Notes: generated by a model not told the origin, from the letters alone. Positions 1 to 7,756 are shown, numbered from the stretch's first letter. The stretch: DNA of 34,090 nucleotides from Lachnospiraceae bacterium (GCA_017539565.1 JAFYCS010000054.1:1-34090), one strand, 5' to 3'. Translations and numbers: made by a program.

Positions 1-365
1 CCCTTTCCGAATCCTTCGAAAGGTTTCTCTCCGGCAAGGAATGCAAAGAGCGGATCCGCATTATCCCCATTGACATCTATCTTTGCGAACTGGGGGAATT
101 CCGTTCCGAACTTCATGGTACAGAACTGATGGATCTCATCATCAGAGCCGGGAGCCTGATTTGCAAACTGGTTGCTGGGAAAATCAAGTATCTCAAGACC
201 TTTATCCTTAAAATCTTTATACATCTTTTCCAGCGGATCGTAGTGAGGTGTAAAGCCGCAGCCAGTAGCTGTATTTACTATCAGCAGCACCTTACCGGCA
301 TAATCCTTAAGGCTTACATCATTGCCTTTTCTGTCCTTAACAGTAAAATCATAAACTGTAGCCAT
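1..365 (-). CDS. Glutathione peroxidase, Cys type (3' end outside window)
   Basis: This is the N-terminal 121 residues of a thiol-dependent glutathione peroxidase-like enzyme that reduces hydroperoxides in the cytoplasm; the rest lies beyond the left edge. The reading begins MATVYDFTVKDRKG. It contains NTATGCGFTPHY with the presumed peroxidatic Cys36 (Cys, not selenocysteine), the family motif FPSNQF at about 62-67 with Gln67, and a further Cys82 that could act as resolving Cys. The ATG at 365 follows AAAAGGAGGAAG at good spacing. It lies 16 bp downstream of the OhrR-type regulator on the same strand, so the two probably form one peroxide-inducible transcript. In bacteria such enzymes usually take electrons from thioredoxin rather than glutathione; that is family knowledge, not visible here. 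Confidence 0.9.
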   Translation of the reverse strand, partial: MATVYDFTVKDRKGNDVSLKDYAGKVLLIVNTATGCGFTPHYDPLEKMYKDFKDKGLEILDFPSNQFANQAPGSDDEIHQFCTMKFGTEFPQFAKIDVNGDNADPLFAFLAGEKPFEGFGK

Positions 366-381
366 ATAAACTTCCTCCTTT

Positions 382-831
382 TCAATTGTTCTTTTCTTCC
401 ATGTTTCTGAGTGCCTTGTATGTCAATTCATATAACGCCCTGAATTCATCCATAGTCAGTCCCATACATTCTGCTATACACGGCGGAATATGTACTGCCC
501 TGTCTTTAAGCTTCCTCCCTTCATCCGTAAGCTTTATGGTCAGAAGCCTCTCATCCTCAGCGGAACGCTCCCTGCTTATATAGGATGCCTGTTCCAGCCT
601 TTTGAGCACCGGCGTGAGTGTTCCGTAATCCAGATGCAGGTATTCTGCCAGTTCCCTTGAAGATGCTACCTCGTTTTCCCACATGACCATCATCACTATA
701 TACTGCGTATATGTAAGATCCAATTCCTTAAGAAAGGGGCCGTACTGTCTCACCAGCTCCTTGGAACATGCGTATAAAGGGAAACAAACCTGGTTGCTGA
801 GTTTTAAGCTGTCGTAGTTTTTCTTCTTCAT
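382..831 (-). CDS. ohrR: MarR-family organic hydroperoxide sensor (OhrR-like)
   Basis: A winged-helix repressor of 149 residues when started at the inner ATG (831). The N-terminus has KLSNQVCFPLYACSKE, matching the OhrR pattern NQxCFxLYA; the reactive Cys falls at residue 16, close to Cys15 of Bacillus OhrR. The tyrosine-bearing segment LDLTYTQYIVMMVMWE and the wing region ERSAEDERLLTIKLT also fit. An in-frame ATG at 861 would add ten residues but has no ribosome site and sits only about 12 nt from the predicted transcription start. The inner start has a weak GGGGCGG upstream and gives the usual family length. Known family members release DNA when the Cys is oxidised by organic hydroperoxides. 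The linked peroxidase gene supports that role. Confidence 0.85.
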   Translation of the reverse strand: MKKKNYDSLKLSNQVCFPLYACSKELVRQYGPFLKELDLTYTQYIVMMVMWENEVASSRELAEYLHLDYGTLTPVLKRLEQASYISRERSAEDERLLTIKLTDEGRKLKDRAVHIPPCIAECMGLTMDEFRALYELTYKALRNMEEKNN

Positions 832-865
832 ATCGCCGCCCCATATTCGCTTTTGTACCATTTAC

Positions 866-875
866 TTGTGCGCAA
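866..875. promoter_or_regulatory. Possible OhrR operator overlapping the ohrR transcription start
   Basis: An imperfect palindrome TTGTGCGCAA (8 of 10 positions symmetrical) lies just downstream of the ohrR -10 box and overlaps the expected transcription start. That position suits autorepression. The word is not the classic Bacillus OhrR box, so this is inference from position and symmetry only. Confidence 0.3.
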
Positions 876-879
876 TTGA

Positions 880-908
880 ATAATATCAAATAATGATCAC
901 CCTGTCAA
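880..908 (-). promoter_or_regulatory. Promoter of ohrR-peroxidase operon
   Basis: On the minus strand there is a consensus -35 TTGACA (908-903), a 17-bp spacer and a -10 TATTAT (885-880). The -35 falls in the loop of a 15-bp inverted repeat, and one repeat arm fills most of the spacer. Confidence 0.8.
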
Positions 909-924
909 GGGGTGATCATTATTT
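888..924. repeat. Perfect 15-bp inverted repeat between divergent promoters
   Basis: The arms 888-902 and 910-924 are perfectly complementary with a 7-nt centre (903-909). Each arm carries TGATCA. The element overlaps the ohrR promoter core and its right arm ends one base before the -35 of the divergent promoter. It could be an operator for a dimeric regulator acting on both genes. Alternatively it is a terminator for transcription arriving from either side, since a run of T follows on the plus strand. Confidence 0.75.
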
Positions 925-925
925 T

Positions 926-954
926 TTGACTATGTCTTTTCAATCTGCTATAAT
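926..954 (+). promoter_or_regulatory. Promoter of the zinc-ribbon gene
   Basis: TTGACT (926-931), a 17-bp spacer and a perfect TATAAT (949-954) lead to the gene starting at 985, predicting a leader of about 25 nt. The -35 abuts the 15-bp palindrome shared with the ohrR promoter. Confidence 0.8.
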
Positions 955-984
955 CAGGCAAATATTTTTCAGAGGTACCTCAAA

Positions 985-1185
985 ATGATATGTCCAAGAT
1001 GCGGAAAAAACAATATTGAACGCGCAAGCTATTGCGGTGAATGCGGTATAAAGCTTCCTGTTACCGGTAATACTATTCAGGGCGTACTCCAAAAGGGTAT
1101 GCGTGAAGCTGATGCTGCCGCAAAGTCCGCAGGTGACGGCCTGCAGTCACTTATCGACGATATAGTACATACGATCTCTAAGTGA
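985..1185 (+). CDS. Small zinc-ribbon protein
   Basis: A 66-residue protein that begins MICPRCGKNNIERASYCGECGIKL. The paired CxxC motifs (Cys3/Cys6 and Cys17/Cys20) form a typical zinc ribbon of the kind found at the N-terminus of many Firmicutes proteins. The remaining 40 residues are probably helical and have no recognisable domain. The ATG has AGAGG upstream and its own consensus promoter. It is divergent from the peroxide regulator, and its thiolate zinc site could respond to oxidation, though that is speculation from context. Its stop overlaps the end of the convergent dehydrogenase gene by 8 bp (1178-1185), which suggests transcriptional interference or a shared end. No function is assigned. 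Confidence 0.75.
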   Translation: MICPRCGKNNIERASYCGECGIKLPVTGNTIQGVLQKGMREADAAAKSAGDGLQSLIDDIVHTISK

Positions 1186-2074
1186 AATACAGAGCCGAAT
1201 CATCTATATCGTATACAGTTTCACAGCCGGTGGCACTCATGATATAGCGCAGTTCGTTTCCGACTTTTCTGATAAAGCCTGAAACACCGGCTGTACCGTC
1301 TTTCTCAAGCGCCGGCAGCATTGATCTTCCGACTGCCGCACCGTCTGCGCCCAGCGCCAGAGCCTTATATACATCAGCTCCGCTGGCTATACCGCAGTCA
1401 ACGATTATATCTATATCTTCATCCCCCAGAGCTTCGACAATATCGGGAAGTACCATCAGCGGCGGCACCGCATAAGGCAGGCGTCCGTGATGATGACTTA
1501 CAATTATCGCACTTGCACCGATCTTCGCACACTTAAGTGCATCTTCAACACTCAGTACACCTTTAACGACAAAGGGAAGTTTTGTGGACTCAATATAGGA
1601 CCTTAATGTGTCTTCAGTCTGTACGGCCATCTCCTCACCGATCACGATATCAAGACCTGTCTCACCGAAGATATGATCTATATCCATACCCACTCCGAAG
1701 GCTCCCACTTCTTCCGCAAAGGCCAGCTGGTCGCGCACCTTTCCGTTATCCGCATAAGGCTTAACTATCCTTACAGTCTTAGCTCCCGTGTCGATGATCT
1801 TTTCAAACATGTCGTTTTCCATCATGCCGCAAAAATTAAGTATATTGCATTCCCTGGCAGCCAGCGAGTACTCCTCAAGACCTGTCAGTTCCCGTCCATT
1901 ATATTGACCAAGATGTGAAAACGCCGGCGTCATGACCGGGCTCGAAAAATTCTCCCCCAGCAGGCTGGTTGATATATCCGCTACGACAGAATCTATAAGC
2001 CTCTGCTCGATCAGTATGGAATCCATGTATTTAGCCGTTATCTCATTTGCATCAGATACTCTTGTATAAGCCAT
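1178..2074 (-). CDS. FMN-dependent alpha-hydroxy acid dehydrogenase (LldD/lactate oxidase-like)
   Basis: A 298-residue member of the short anaerobe branch of the FMN alpha-hydroxy acid dehydrogenase family, which oxidises 2-hydroxy acids to 2-keto acids. Visible family features are KGV at 171-173 (FMN lysine), VSHHHGR at 192-198 where the family has SNHGGR (His195 would be the catalytic base, Arg198 the substrate-binding arginine), DCGIASGADVYKAL from 226, and GADGAAVGR at 242-250 for FMN phosphate. It is shorter than the classical 350-400 residue enzymes at the N-terminus. The ATG at 2074 has AAAGGAGGAG upstream and lies inside the 3' end of the isomerase gene (23-bp overlap), implying translational coupling. 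It is the last gene of a four-gene catabolic operon. The exact substrate is unknown. Confidence 0.85.
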   Translation of the reverse strand: MAYTRVSDANEITAKYMDSILIEQRLIDSVVADISTSLLGENFSSPVMTPAFSHLGQYNGRELTGLEEYSLAARECNILNFCGMMENDMFEKIIDTGAKTVRIVKPYADNGKVRDQLAFAEEVGAFGVGMDIDHIFGETGLDIVIGEEMAVQTEDTLRSYIESTKLPFVVKGVLSVEDALKCAKIGASAIIVSHHHGRLPYAVPPLMVLPDIVEALGDEDIDIIVDCGIASGADVYKALALGADGAAVGRSMLPALEKDGTAGVSGFIRKVGNELRYIMSATGCETVYDIDDSALYFT

Positions 2075-2885
2075 TTAACTCCTCCTTTAAATATGTCATA
2101 AACCTGATATACTCCTCATCCGTATTCAGATGTTCAAGTATCACGGGCATATCAGTATCGATCTCATGCATCTTTGTTACATAGTATCTTAACGGGAACT
2201 CACCGTCTCCCGGCCCGCATTCTTCAAGCCGCAGTGTGTATCGGCTGTCCAGATGTACATCCTTGATATGGCAGCTCCTGATGTGCTTACCCAAAACAGC
2301 GGCACATTCATCAACAATCTCCTCCGGATTAAAATACCTGTCCGCAGAATTTATCATGTTGATGATATCCATGTGGACCGCAAAACGGTCACGCCCTACC
2401 GCCTCCATAAGTTTAACATATTCCCCGGGGCCTGTGGGGATCATCCAGGGCATGGGTTCCAGTGAAAAATAAGTATTCTTCACATCCGCCCTGTCGATTA
2501 TCTCCTGTACCATGGATACAGTCTGTTTCCATGCATCTACAGTAAAGTTGGCCCTGTAACCGCCGTCCCAGCGTTCACCGAATGCACCGGCCACATTTAC
2601 CGCACATCTGGCTCCCAGAAATTCCGCAAGCCTTAACTGTTCAACGCAATAATCCATGTTCTTTTTCCGCTCATCCGGATCGGCAGAAAGTGCGTTTCTC
2701 CAGATTCCCACTTCCGCAATGCTTAAGCCTGCTTTATCTGCAACATCTTTATATGCGATTATCTTCTTTTCATCTTCATTACTCTGGACGGGAAATACAA
2801 CCGTCGTACAGCCAAGCTTTACCTGCTTCTGAGCCCATTCTTCAGGCGATGTGTGACTCAGCGGTGATGATGTTCCAAGTCTCAT
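2052..2885 (-). CDS. Sugar phosphate isomerase/epimerase (xylose isomerase-like TIM barrel)
   Basis: A 277-residue TIM-barrel protein of the AP-endonuclease-2/IolE-type isomerase superfamily, which uses a divalent metal to isomerise sugars or keto-inositols. The expected ligands are visible in order: Glu in YFSLEPMPWM, Asp in FAVHMDIINM, His in SCHIKDVH, and a last Glu in PVILEHLNTDEE. The start at 2885 is preceded by AAGGAGGGG. It lies 15 bp after the aldo-keto reductase gene and overlaps the dehydrogenase gene by 23 bp. Together with its neighbours it suggests oxidation and rearrangement of an unusual sugar, inositol or sugar acid. The sequence does not show which. Confidence 0.85.
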   Translation of the reverse strand: MRLGTSSPLSHTSPEEWAQKQVKLGCTTVVFPVQSNEDEKKIIAYKDVADKAGLSIAEVGIWRNALSADPDERKKNMDYCVEQLRLAEFLGARCAVNVAGAFGERWDGGYRANFTVDAWKQTVSMVQEIIDRADVKNTYFSLEPMPWMIPTGPGEYVKLMEAVGRDRFAVHMDIINMINSADRYFNPEEIVDECAAVLGKHIRSCHIKDVHLDSRYTLRLEECGPGDGEFPLRYYVTKMHEIDTDMPVILEHLNTDEEYIRFMTYLKEELNGLYKSI

Positions 2886-2900
2886 TCCGTAATCCCCTCC

Positions 2901-4019
2901 TTAATCCAGTATCTCCGAAGCTTCCTTCATAAGCTGTATTATGGGCAGATGCTGGGGACATACTCTCTCGCACTGTCCGCAGCCCACACAGTCTGATGCA
3001 CGGCCGCTGCGCTGTACCAGTCCATTATAAAAGTTTTTCGATCTCCAGTCATCAGGATATCTTCTTAACGTGTTTATGGTCCTGAACACATCGGGGATGC
3101 TTATCTTCATGGGACAGCCGTCACAGCAGTATTTACATGCGGTACATCCGATCTGCGGCATGCTCAGGAGCTCCGCAGTAACTTCATCCACTATCTTAAA
3201 CTCATCCTCCGCAAGAGGCTCAAAGTTCTTAAAAGTATTTATATTATCAGTCATCTGCTCTTCGTTTGACATACCGGAGAGTATGGTCATCACGCCGGGC
3301 AGTGATCCGACAAAACGAAGCGCCCAGGAAGCAACAGACTTCTCAGGCTGCCTTGCCTTGAACTTCCCTTCAATCTCCGGTCCCATGTTTGCCAGCATCC
3401 CGCCTCTCACTGGCTCCATCACTATTATGGGGATATTACGCTCATGCAGAATATCATACAGTTCCTGGGAACGTACCACGGGATTAGACCTGTCAAGATA
3501 ATTAAGCTGTATCTGGACAAACTCCACCTTAGGGTGCTTATCCAGTATCTCAGTCAGAAGTTCCGGACTTCCGTGATAGGAAAAGCCGAAATGCTTTATC
3601 AGGCCTTCCTCTTTCTTCTTAAGTCCCCATTCGAAACAGTCATACTTAACATAGGTATCGTAATTGTTTCCGTCTTCTATCGAATGAAGAAGGTATAGAT
3701 CGAAATATCCCGCACCTGTCCGCTCAAGCTGCTCATTAAATACGCGCTCTATATCTTCGTATTTGTGCAGTTCCCACGCAGGTAGCTTGGTAGCCAGCAT
3801 AAAGCTTTCCCTTGGATAACGTTTTACCAGAGCCTGCCTGATGGCTGTCTCTGACTTCCCTCCGTGATATACGTACGCAGTATCGAAATAGCTCATACCT
3901 GCATCCATGTATTTATCCACCATTCGGCATACATGTTCATGGTCGATCACACCGTCCTTCTCCGGCAGACGCATCAGGCCGAAGCCAAGTTTGGGCATAA
4001 CATTAAGGTCAATACTCAT
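2901..4019 (-). CDS. Aldo/keto reductase with C-terminal ferredoxin-type domain
   Basis: A 372-residue oxidoreductase. Residues 1-270 form an AKR barrel with the catalytic tetrad visible as Asp46 and Tyr51 (YFDTAYVYH), Lys78 (LATKLPAW) and His112 (LYLLHSIED). The C-terminal part carries two cysteine clusters, CTACKYCCDGC at 292-302 and CVGCGQCERVC at 344-354, followed by Pro, which are typical 4Fe-4S sites. This AKR-plus-ferredoxin architecture is common in Clostridia and suggests that electrons pass to or from ferredoxin as well as nicotinamide. The start follows AAGGAGGAG. It is the second gene of the operon, 18 bp after the epimerase. The substrate is unknown. Confidence 0.9.
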   Translation of the reverse strand: MSIDLNVMPKLGFGLMRLPEKDGVIDHEHVCRMVDKYMDAGMSYFDTAYVYHGGKSETAIRQALVKRYPRESFMLATKLPAWELHKYEDIERVFNEQLERTGAGYFDLYLLHSIEDGNNYDTYVKYDCFEWGLKKKEEGLIKHFGFSYHGSPELLTEILDKHPKVEFVQIQLNYLDRSNPVVRSQELYDILHERNIPIIVMEPVRGGMLANMGPEIEGKFKARQPEKSVASWALRFVGSLPGVMTILSGMSNEEQMTDNINTFKNFEPLAEDEFKIVDEVTAELLSMPQIGCTACKYCCDGCPMKISIPDVFRTINTLRRYPDDWRSKNFYNGLVQRSGRASDCVGCGQCERVCPQHLPIIQLMKEASEILD

Positions 4020-4037
4020 ATCACTCTCCTCCTTATA

Positions 4038-5069
4038 TCAGATCTCAGCCTTCGCCTTTTCAAGCGCTGCGATCACACGGTCACACCACTCGTCAAATTC
4101 AGGATCGTCACACTGGCATTCCTCGGGATGCGTCAGTACGTAGTCAAGGGCGATCTTCACACCCATATCAAATCTGACATTTGTCCTCATATCCGGAACC
4201 ACACGTTTAAGTTTTGAATTATCAAAAACCACAGAGACCGATTTATCACCCTTTAACGATCCGGTATAATCATAACCGTATTTGTCGCCTGCCGCCGCAA
4301 GGAAATCCGTCGATACGTGATATGCTTTAAGCTCCACACCCAGAACATCTGCTATGGTCTTATATATCTGATCCCAGGTGAGTGCTTCATCGGAAGTGAT
4401 CTGGAACGCCTCACCAATAGCCTGCCGGTTGCCCATAAGACCTGTATAACCGATGGCAAAATCACCGTTCCAGGTAAGTGTCCACAGGCTGGAACCGTCT
4501 CCCTGTATGATGACCGGCTTGCCCTCCTGCATCCTTCTGATAACCTGCCAGAAACCGTTCTTTCCATGCACCCCAAGAGGAACATTCCTCTCATCGTAAG
4601 TATGTGAAGGACGGACTATGGTAACAGGGAACCCTTCTTCCCGGTATTTCTTCATAAGGAATTCTTCACATGCGATCTTATCCCTTGAATACTGCCAATA
4701 AGGATTAGAAAGAGCAGTTCCCTCTGTTATTACATAGCCTGCGGCAGGTTTATGATATGCCGACGCCGAACTGATATAGATATACTGTTTTGTCTTTCCT
4801 TTAAACAGTCTGTAGTCACGTTCCACCTGGGATACCTTAAATCCTATAAACTCACATACACAGTCGAAGGTCTCCGCACCCAGCTTTCCAAGAACATCTT
4901 CTTCATCATTGATATCCGCGATGATCTGCTTAACTCCCTTAGGCAGTACATGCGCACGTTTTCCGCGGTTTAAGACCCACACTTCCCAGTCCAGCTCATT
5001 TACCAGCCTCTTAACTATGGCGGTGCTGATAGTTCCTGTTCCGCCAATGAACAGTGCTCTTTTTTTCAT
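4038..5069 (-). CDS. NAD-dependent epimerase/dehydratase family protein
   Basis: A 343-residue extended short-chain dehydrogenase. The N-terminus MKKRALFIGGTGTIS carries the GxxGxxS/G dinucleotide loop of a Rossmann fold. ISSASAY holds the catalytic serine region and WQYSRDK gives the YxxxK active site. The C-terminal half is less conserved and probably binds the sugar or nucleotide-sugar. The ATG at 5069 has AAAAAGGAGGAA upstream. It is the first gene of a minus-strand operon that continues with the Fe-S aldo-keto reductase, the isomerase and the hydroxyacid dehydrogenase. A four-step oxidation or epimerisation route is plausible but not proven. Confidence 0.85.
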   Translation of the reverse strand: MKKRALFIGGTGTISTAIVKRLVNELDWEVWVLNRGKRAHVLPKGVKQIIADINDEEDVLGKLGAETFDCVCEFIGFKVSQVERDYRLFKGKTKQYIYISSASAYHKPAAGYVITEGTALSNPYWQYSRDKIACEEFLMKKYREEGFPVTIVRPSHTYDERNVPLGVHGKNGFWQVIRRMQEGKPVIIQGDGSSLWTLTWNGDFAIGYTGLMGNRQAIGEAFQITSDEALTWDQIYKTIADVLGVELKAYHVSTDFLAAAGDKYGYDYTGSLKGDKSVSVVFDNSKLKRVVPDMRTNVRFDMGVKIALDYVLTHPEECQCDDPEFDEWCDRVIAALEKAKAEI

Positions 5070-5164
5070 GGAATATTCCTCCTTTTTAAGATCATTCGCT
5101 ATACTCAGGACAATTTGACATGATCAATAAGTTTACCTTATCAACCGCAGTGATATCCAACTAC

Positions 5165-5192
5165 TTATAAATCGGTTTGGTACATTATCAAA
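5165..5192 (-). promoter_or_regulatory. Candidate promoter of the four-gene catabolic operon
   Basis: On the minus strand, TTGATA (5192-5187), a 16-bp spacer and TATAAG (5170-5165) would start a leader of roughly 90 nt before the epimerase gene. No better match was seen in the 262-bp divergent region. Confidence 0.4.
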
Positions 5193-5193
5193 T

Positions 5194-5220
5194 TTTGTTA
5201 TCCGCGCCCTACAACAAAAT
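5194..5220. promoter_or_regulatory. 7-bp inverted repeat, possible operator in the divergent region
   Basis: TTTTGTT (5194-5200) and AACAAAA (5214-5220) are exact complements separated by 13 bp. They lie directly upstream of the candidate operon promoter and within 65 bp of the SDR promoter. A shared regulator could bind here, but AT-rich repeats of this length also arise by chance. Confidence 0.3.
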
Positions 5221-5282
5221 ATGATAATATGTTCAGACGGAAATTAAGAAGAAAAGAACCTTCCGGATATATTAGAATCAGC

Positions 5283-5311
5283 TTGGTTTCACTAAAAACC
5301 CTGAATATACT
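5283..5311 (+). promoter_or_regulatory. Promoter of the SDR oxidoreductase gene
   Basis: TTGGTT (5283-5288), a 17-bp spacer and TATACT (5306-5311) precede a GGAGG ribosome site at 5320-5324 and the ATG at 5332. The leader would be very short, about 14 nt. Confidence 0.55.
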
Positions 5312-5331
5312 ATCAATACGGAGGTTATGCC

Positions 5332-6078
5332 ATGTATCAGGTAAAAGGAAAATGGGCTTTAGTTACGGGAGCTGCCAGAGGTATAGGTTATCTGGCCGCA
5401 AAGTTTCTTGCTGCGGAGGGATGCAATCTGATCCTTCAGAGCAGGGATCTTGAACATACAAAAAAAGTAATTGAAGAAGCAAAAAACATTGGCGTTTCGG
5501 CGCATGCCGTCGCCTGCGAGCTGGGCGATCCCGATTCCGTCAAAAAGATGCTTGAAGAGATTGACACCCTTGGTGTACGGGTTGATATAGTCCTCAACAA
5601 TGCCGGGCTCCAGATAGCATACCGGACCGAGTACCTGGAAACACCGGTAAGCGATTATGAGATCAGCTTCCGTGTAAATACCATAGCACCTGCAATGATA
5701 TGTTATCACTTCCTGCCTAAAATGATGGAGGCTGGCACAGGCCGTATCGTTAACACCACCAGCGGCATCGCCCTGGATGTATGCCAGGCCGGTTATTCTG
5801 CCAGCAAGGCCGCTCTTGATAAGATAACCATTGACTTAGGATCCAAAGTCGAAGGTACTGACGTTATGATCAATCTTACTGATCCCGGCTGGTGCCGCAC
5901 AGACCTCGGCGGGCAGCATGCTCCAAATGCTCCGGAGAGCGCCATCCCCGGTGTAGTCGTTGGCGCATTTGTCGATGATAAACATTCAGGCCGTTATTTC
6001 GGTGCCCAGGGCTTTACCGGCCTCAGTTTAGAAGAAGCTGTCGCCAAAGCCGAAAGGGATTATAAAGCTCCTTATTGA
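5332..6078 (+). CDS. Short-chain dehydrogenase/reductase (SDR)
   Basis: A 248-residue classical SDR, cytoplasmic, using NAD(P)H. It has the cofactor motif VTGAARGIG (11-19), NNAG (89-92), the catalytic Ser144 in NTTSGIAL, and YSASK with Tyr155 and Lys159. The length is normal. The ATG is placed by GGAGG seven bases upstream. It is transcribed divergently from the epimerase/AKR/isomerase/dehydrogenase operon and ends at a strong terminator shared with the convergent ABC permease gene. It may serve the same sugar or polyol pathway, which is inference from position. Such SDRs act on many alcohols and ketones, so the substrate is left open. Confidence 0.9.
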   Translation: MYQVKGKWALVTGAARGIGYLAAKFLAAEGCNLILQSRDLEHTKKVIEEAKNIGVSAHAVACELGDPDSVKKMLEEIDTLGVRVDIVLNNAGLQIAYRTEYLETPVSDYEISFRVNTIAPAMICYHFLPKMMEAGTGRIVNTTSGIALDVCQAGYSASKAALDKITIDLGSKVEGTDVMINLTDPGWCRTDLGGQHAPNAPESAIPGVVVGAFVDDKHSGRYFGAQGFTGLSLEEAVAKAERDYKAPY

Positions 6079-6084
6079 AAAATA

Positions 6085-6111
6085 AACGGCGGGCCGTCAC
6101 AGCCCGCCGTT
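6085..6111. terminator. Bidirectional intrinsic terminator
   Basis: A GC-rich 10-bp perfect stem (6085-6094 with 6102-6111) and a 7-nt loop sit between two convergent genes. T-rich tracts follow on both strands (TTCTTTAT on plus, TTTATTTTTC on minus), so it should stop both the SDR and the ABC permease transcripts. Confidence 0.85.
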
Positions 6112-6127
6112 CTTTATAAGTTCCGGA

Positions 6128-6919
6128 TCAGCTAGCCAGATCTTTTTTCAGATACACACACATTGCTGCAAAAACCGATCCGGTTATAACCACCACCGCC
6201 GTAATCATTGCAGCCACCGGCGTATCTTTTTCCGCAAATATCTCCGATGCATTCGCATAGGAATAAGGTCCCACAAAGAGATAATCTTTCATATCCGGTA
6301 CCACCCTGCCCACCAGATCATACGCATAGAACATCAGCGCCAGCCCCAGGCCCACACCTATACGGTTCTTTGACGAGCATGCGGATATTATCAGTGCCAC
6401 AGCTGATATCTCAATGTTCATCAGAAGCATGCGGCTGAGGAATATCACCAGCTTTTCCATGGGTATCTCTTCTCCCAGGGCTATAAAGCCGGATGCGTAA
6501 CACAGTCCGCATACCAGGGAGAAAATTATCAGTTCCGTCAGCAGTGCCATCACTTTTGCTATGACGATGTTTGCCCTGGATACAGGCAGCGAATACAGGA
6601 ATTCGCCGGTATGCGCATCCTCTTCTTTGGAAAGGAGCACTGTAGCCATCAATGCCGCAAACATGGCGCTCCCCAGCCCGTGCACCGCTCCCACCTCTGT
6701 AGCAAAAAAGCCGCCTAAGGTAGCGATGCTCAAAGTACTCATTCCGAAAGCATCTGAAAAGGCCCCCATAGATGAGAACATATCGGCCATATCCTGCATA
6801 TCACCTTCCATGTTCTTGTATAACAGGATACACGCCAGTCCCATAATACCTACGCTGAGCGTCCATATGAGAAGACTTTTGAAACCCAGTTTTAATTCAT
6901 GTTTATATATTGATAACAT
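6128..6919 (-). CDS. ABC-2 type transporter permease
   Basis: A 263-residue inner-membrane protein with about six hydrophobic segments. The first is near 16-35, there are several between 80 and 210, and the last is near 238-258. It begins MLSIYKHELKLGFKSLLIW, a typical ABC-2 permease N-terminus in which a cytoplasmic helix leads into the first span. It starts 3 bp after the ATPase gene on the same strand, with AAGGAGG upstream, so the two form one exporter. Such pairs export lipids, peptides or antibiotics; the cargo is not visible. The transcript should end at the terminator at 6085-6111. Confidence 0.88.
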   Translation of the reverse strand: MLSIYKHELKLGFKSLLIWTLSVGIMGLACILLYKNMEGDMQDMADMFSSMGAFSDAFGMSTLSIATLGGFFATEVGAVHGLGSAMFAALMATVLLSKEEDAHTGEFLYSLPVSRANIVIAKVMALLTELIIFSLVCGLCYASGFIALGEEIPMEKLVIFLSRMLLMNIEISAVALIISACSSKNRIGVGLGLALMFYAYDLVGRVVPDMKDYLFVGPYSYANASEIFAEKDTPVAAMITAVVVITGSVFAAMCVYLKKDLAS

Positions 6920-6922
6920 AGT

Positions 6923-7756
6923 TCAGGCCTCCTTTCCTTCATAAAAATGCATAAACATATCTTCAAGTGAAGGCTCCTCTATGAAGAGGTTCTGTATTTT
7001 CTTTTGTGAGAGTTCTTTGATCAGCTCGTTGATATCGCCGTTATACATGTATTCCTTATGTTCACCGTCTATTGTGAGCTTTATGTTTTTGATGCTGCTC
7101 TCAGTCAGATTGGTGACTTTATCTTCCTTTATCATCCTGCCTTCGCGCATTACCGCAGCCCTGTCACAGTATCTGCTAACTTCGGATAAAACATGTGTTG
7201 AGAGAAAGCAGGTCGCCCCCTGTGCCACGTATTCTTTTATAAGTGTAAAGAAAGTGTTCTGCATCAGGGGATCAAGTCCCGACGAAGGTTCATCGAATAC
7301 GAAAAGCTCCGGCTTGTGCTGCATCGCGCAGACTATACTGACTTTCTTTCTGTTTCCAAGTGAGAGTTCCTTTATCCTTTTTCCTGTATCAAGCTTTAAG
7401 CGCTCGCACAACATCTCAGCTTCCTTTCTGCAATCCGTCCCTCGTACATCGGCAGAGAGCTTTATCACCTCCGATACTCTCATTGACGGATAGAACAGGG
7501 CTTCCGATGGCATATAACCTATCTTCTTAAGAATCTGTGTATGGTCTTTCACGCTGTCTTTCCCAAGAACCGTGATACTGCCGCTGTTAAAACTCAAAAA
7601 GCCCAGCATCGAACGTATCGTTGTTGATTTCCCTGCACCGTTGGGACCGATGAATCCGTATATCTCCCCTTCTTTAACGGTAAAGCTCACATCCGTGACG
7701 CCCCTTTTCCTTCCGTAGGTCTTTGTAAGTTTTTCGATCTTTATAATATCTTTCAT
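6923..7756 (-). CDS. ABC transporter ATP-binding protein
   Basis: A 277-residue ATPase subunit. It has Walker A GPNGAGKST, a degenerate signature LSLGNRKK in place of LSGGQ, Walker B LFVFDEPSSGLDP, and the switch histidine in FLSTHVLSE. The C-terminal segment ends EEPSLEDMFMHFYEG, typical of ABC-2 exporters. The ATG at 7756 (MKDIIKIEK) has GGAGG nine bases upstream. An upstream ATG directly abuts that GGAGG and the longest open frame runs back across a terminator, so both are unlikely starts. It pairs with the permease immediately downstream. Its own promoter is not evident in the 35 bp after the upstream terminator, so read-through may supply the transcript. Confidence 0.88.
   Translation of the reverse strand: MKDIIKIEKLTKTYGRKRGVTDVSFTVKEGEIYGFIGPNGAGKSTTIRSMLGFLSFNSGSITVLGKDSVKDHTQILKKIGYMPSEALFYPSMRVSEVIKLSADVRGTDCRKEAEMLCERLKLDTGKRIKELSLGNRKKVSIVCAMQHKPELFVFDEPSSGLDPLMQNTFFTLIKEYVAQGATCFLSTHVLSEVSRYCDRAAVMREGRMIKEDKVTNLTESSIKNIKLTIDGEHKEYMYNGDINELIKELSQKKIQNLFIEEPSLEDMFMHFYEGKEA

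Noticed and set aside
5100-5160. ATAAG/CTTAT inverted repeat near 5125-5140 as an operator
   Set aside because: Only 5 bp per arm in AT-rich DNA; likely chance.
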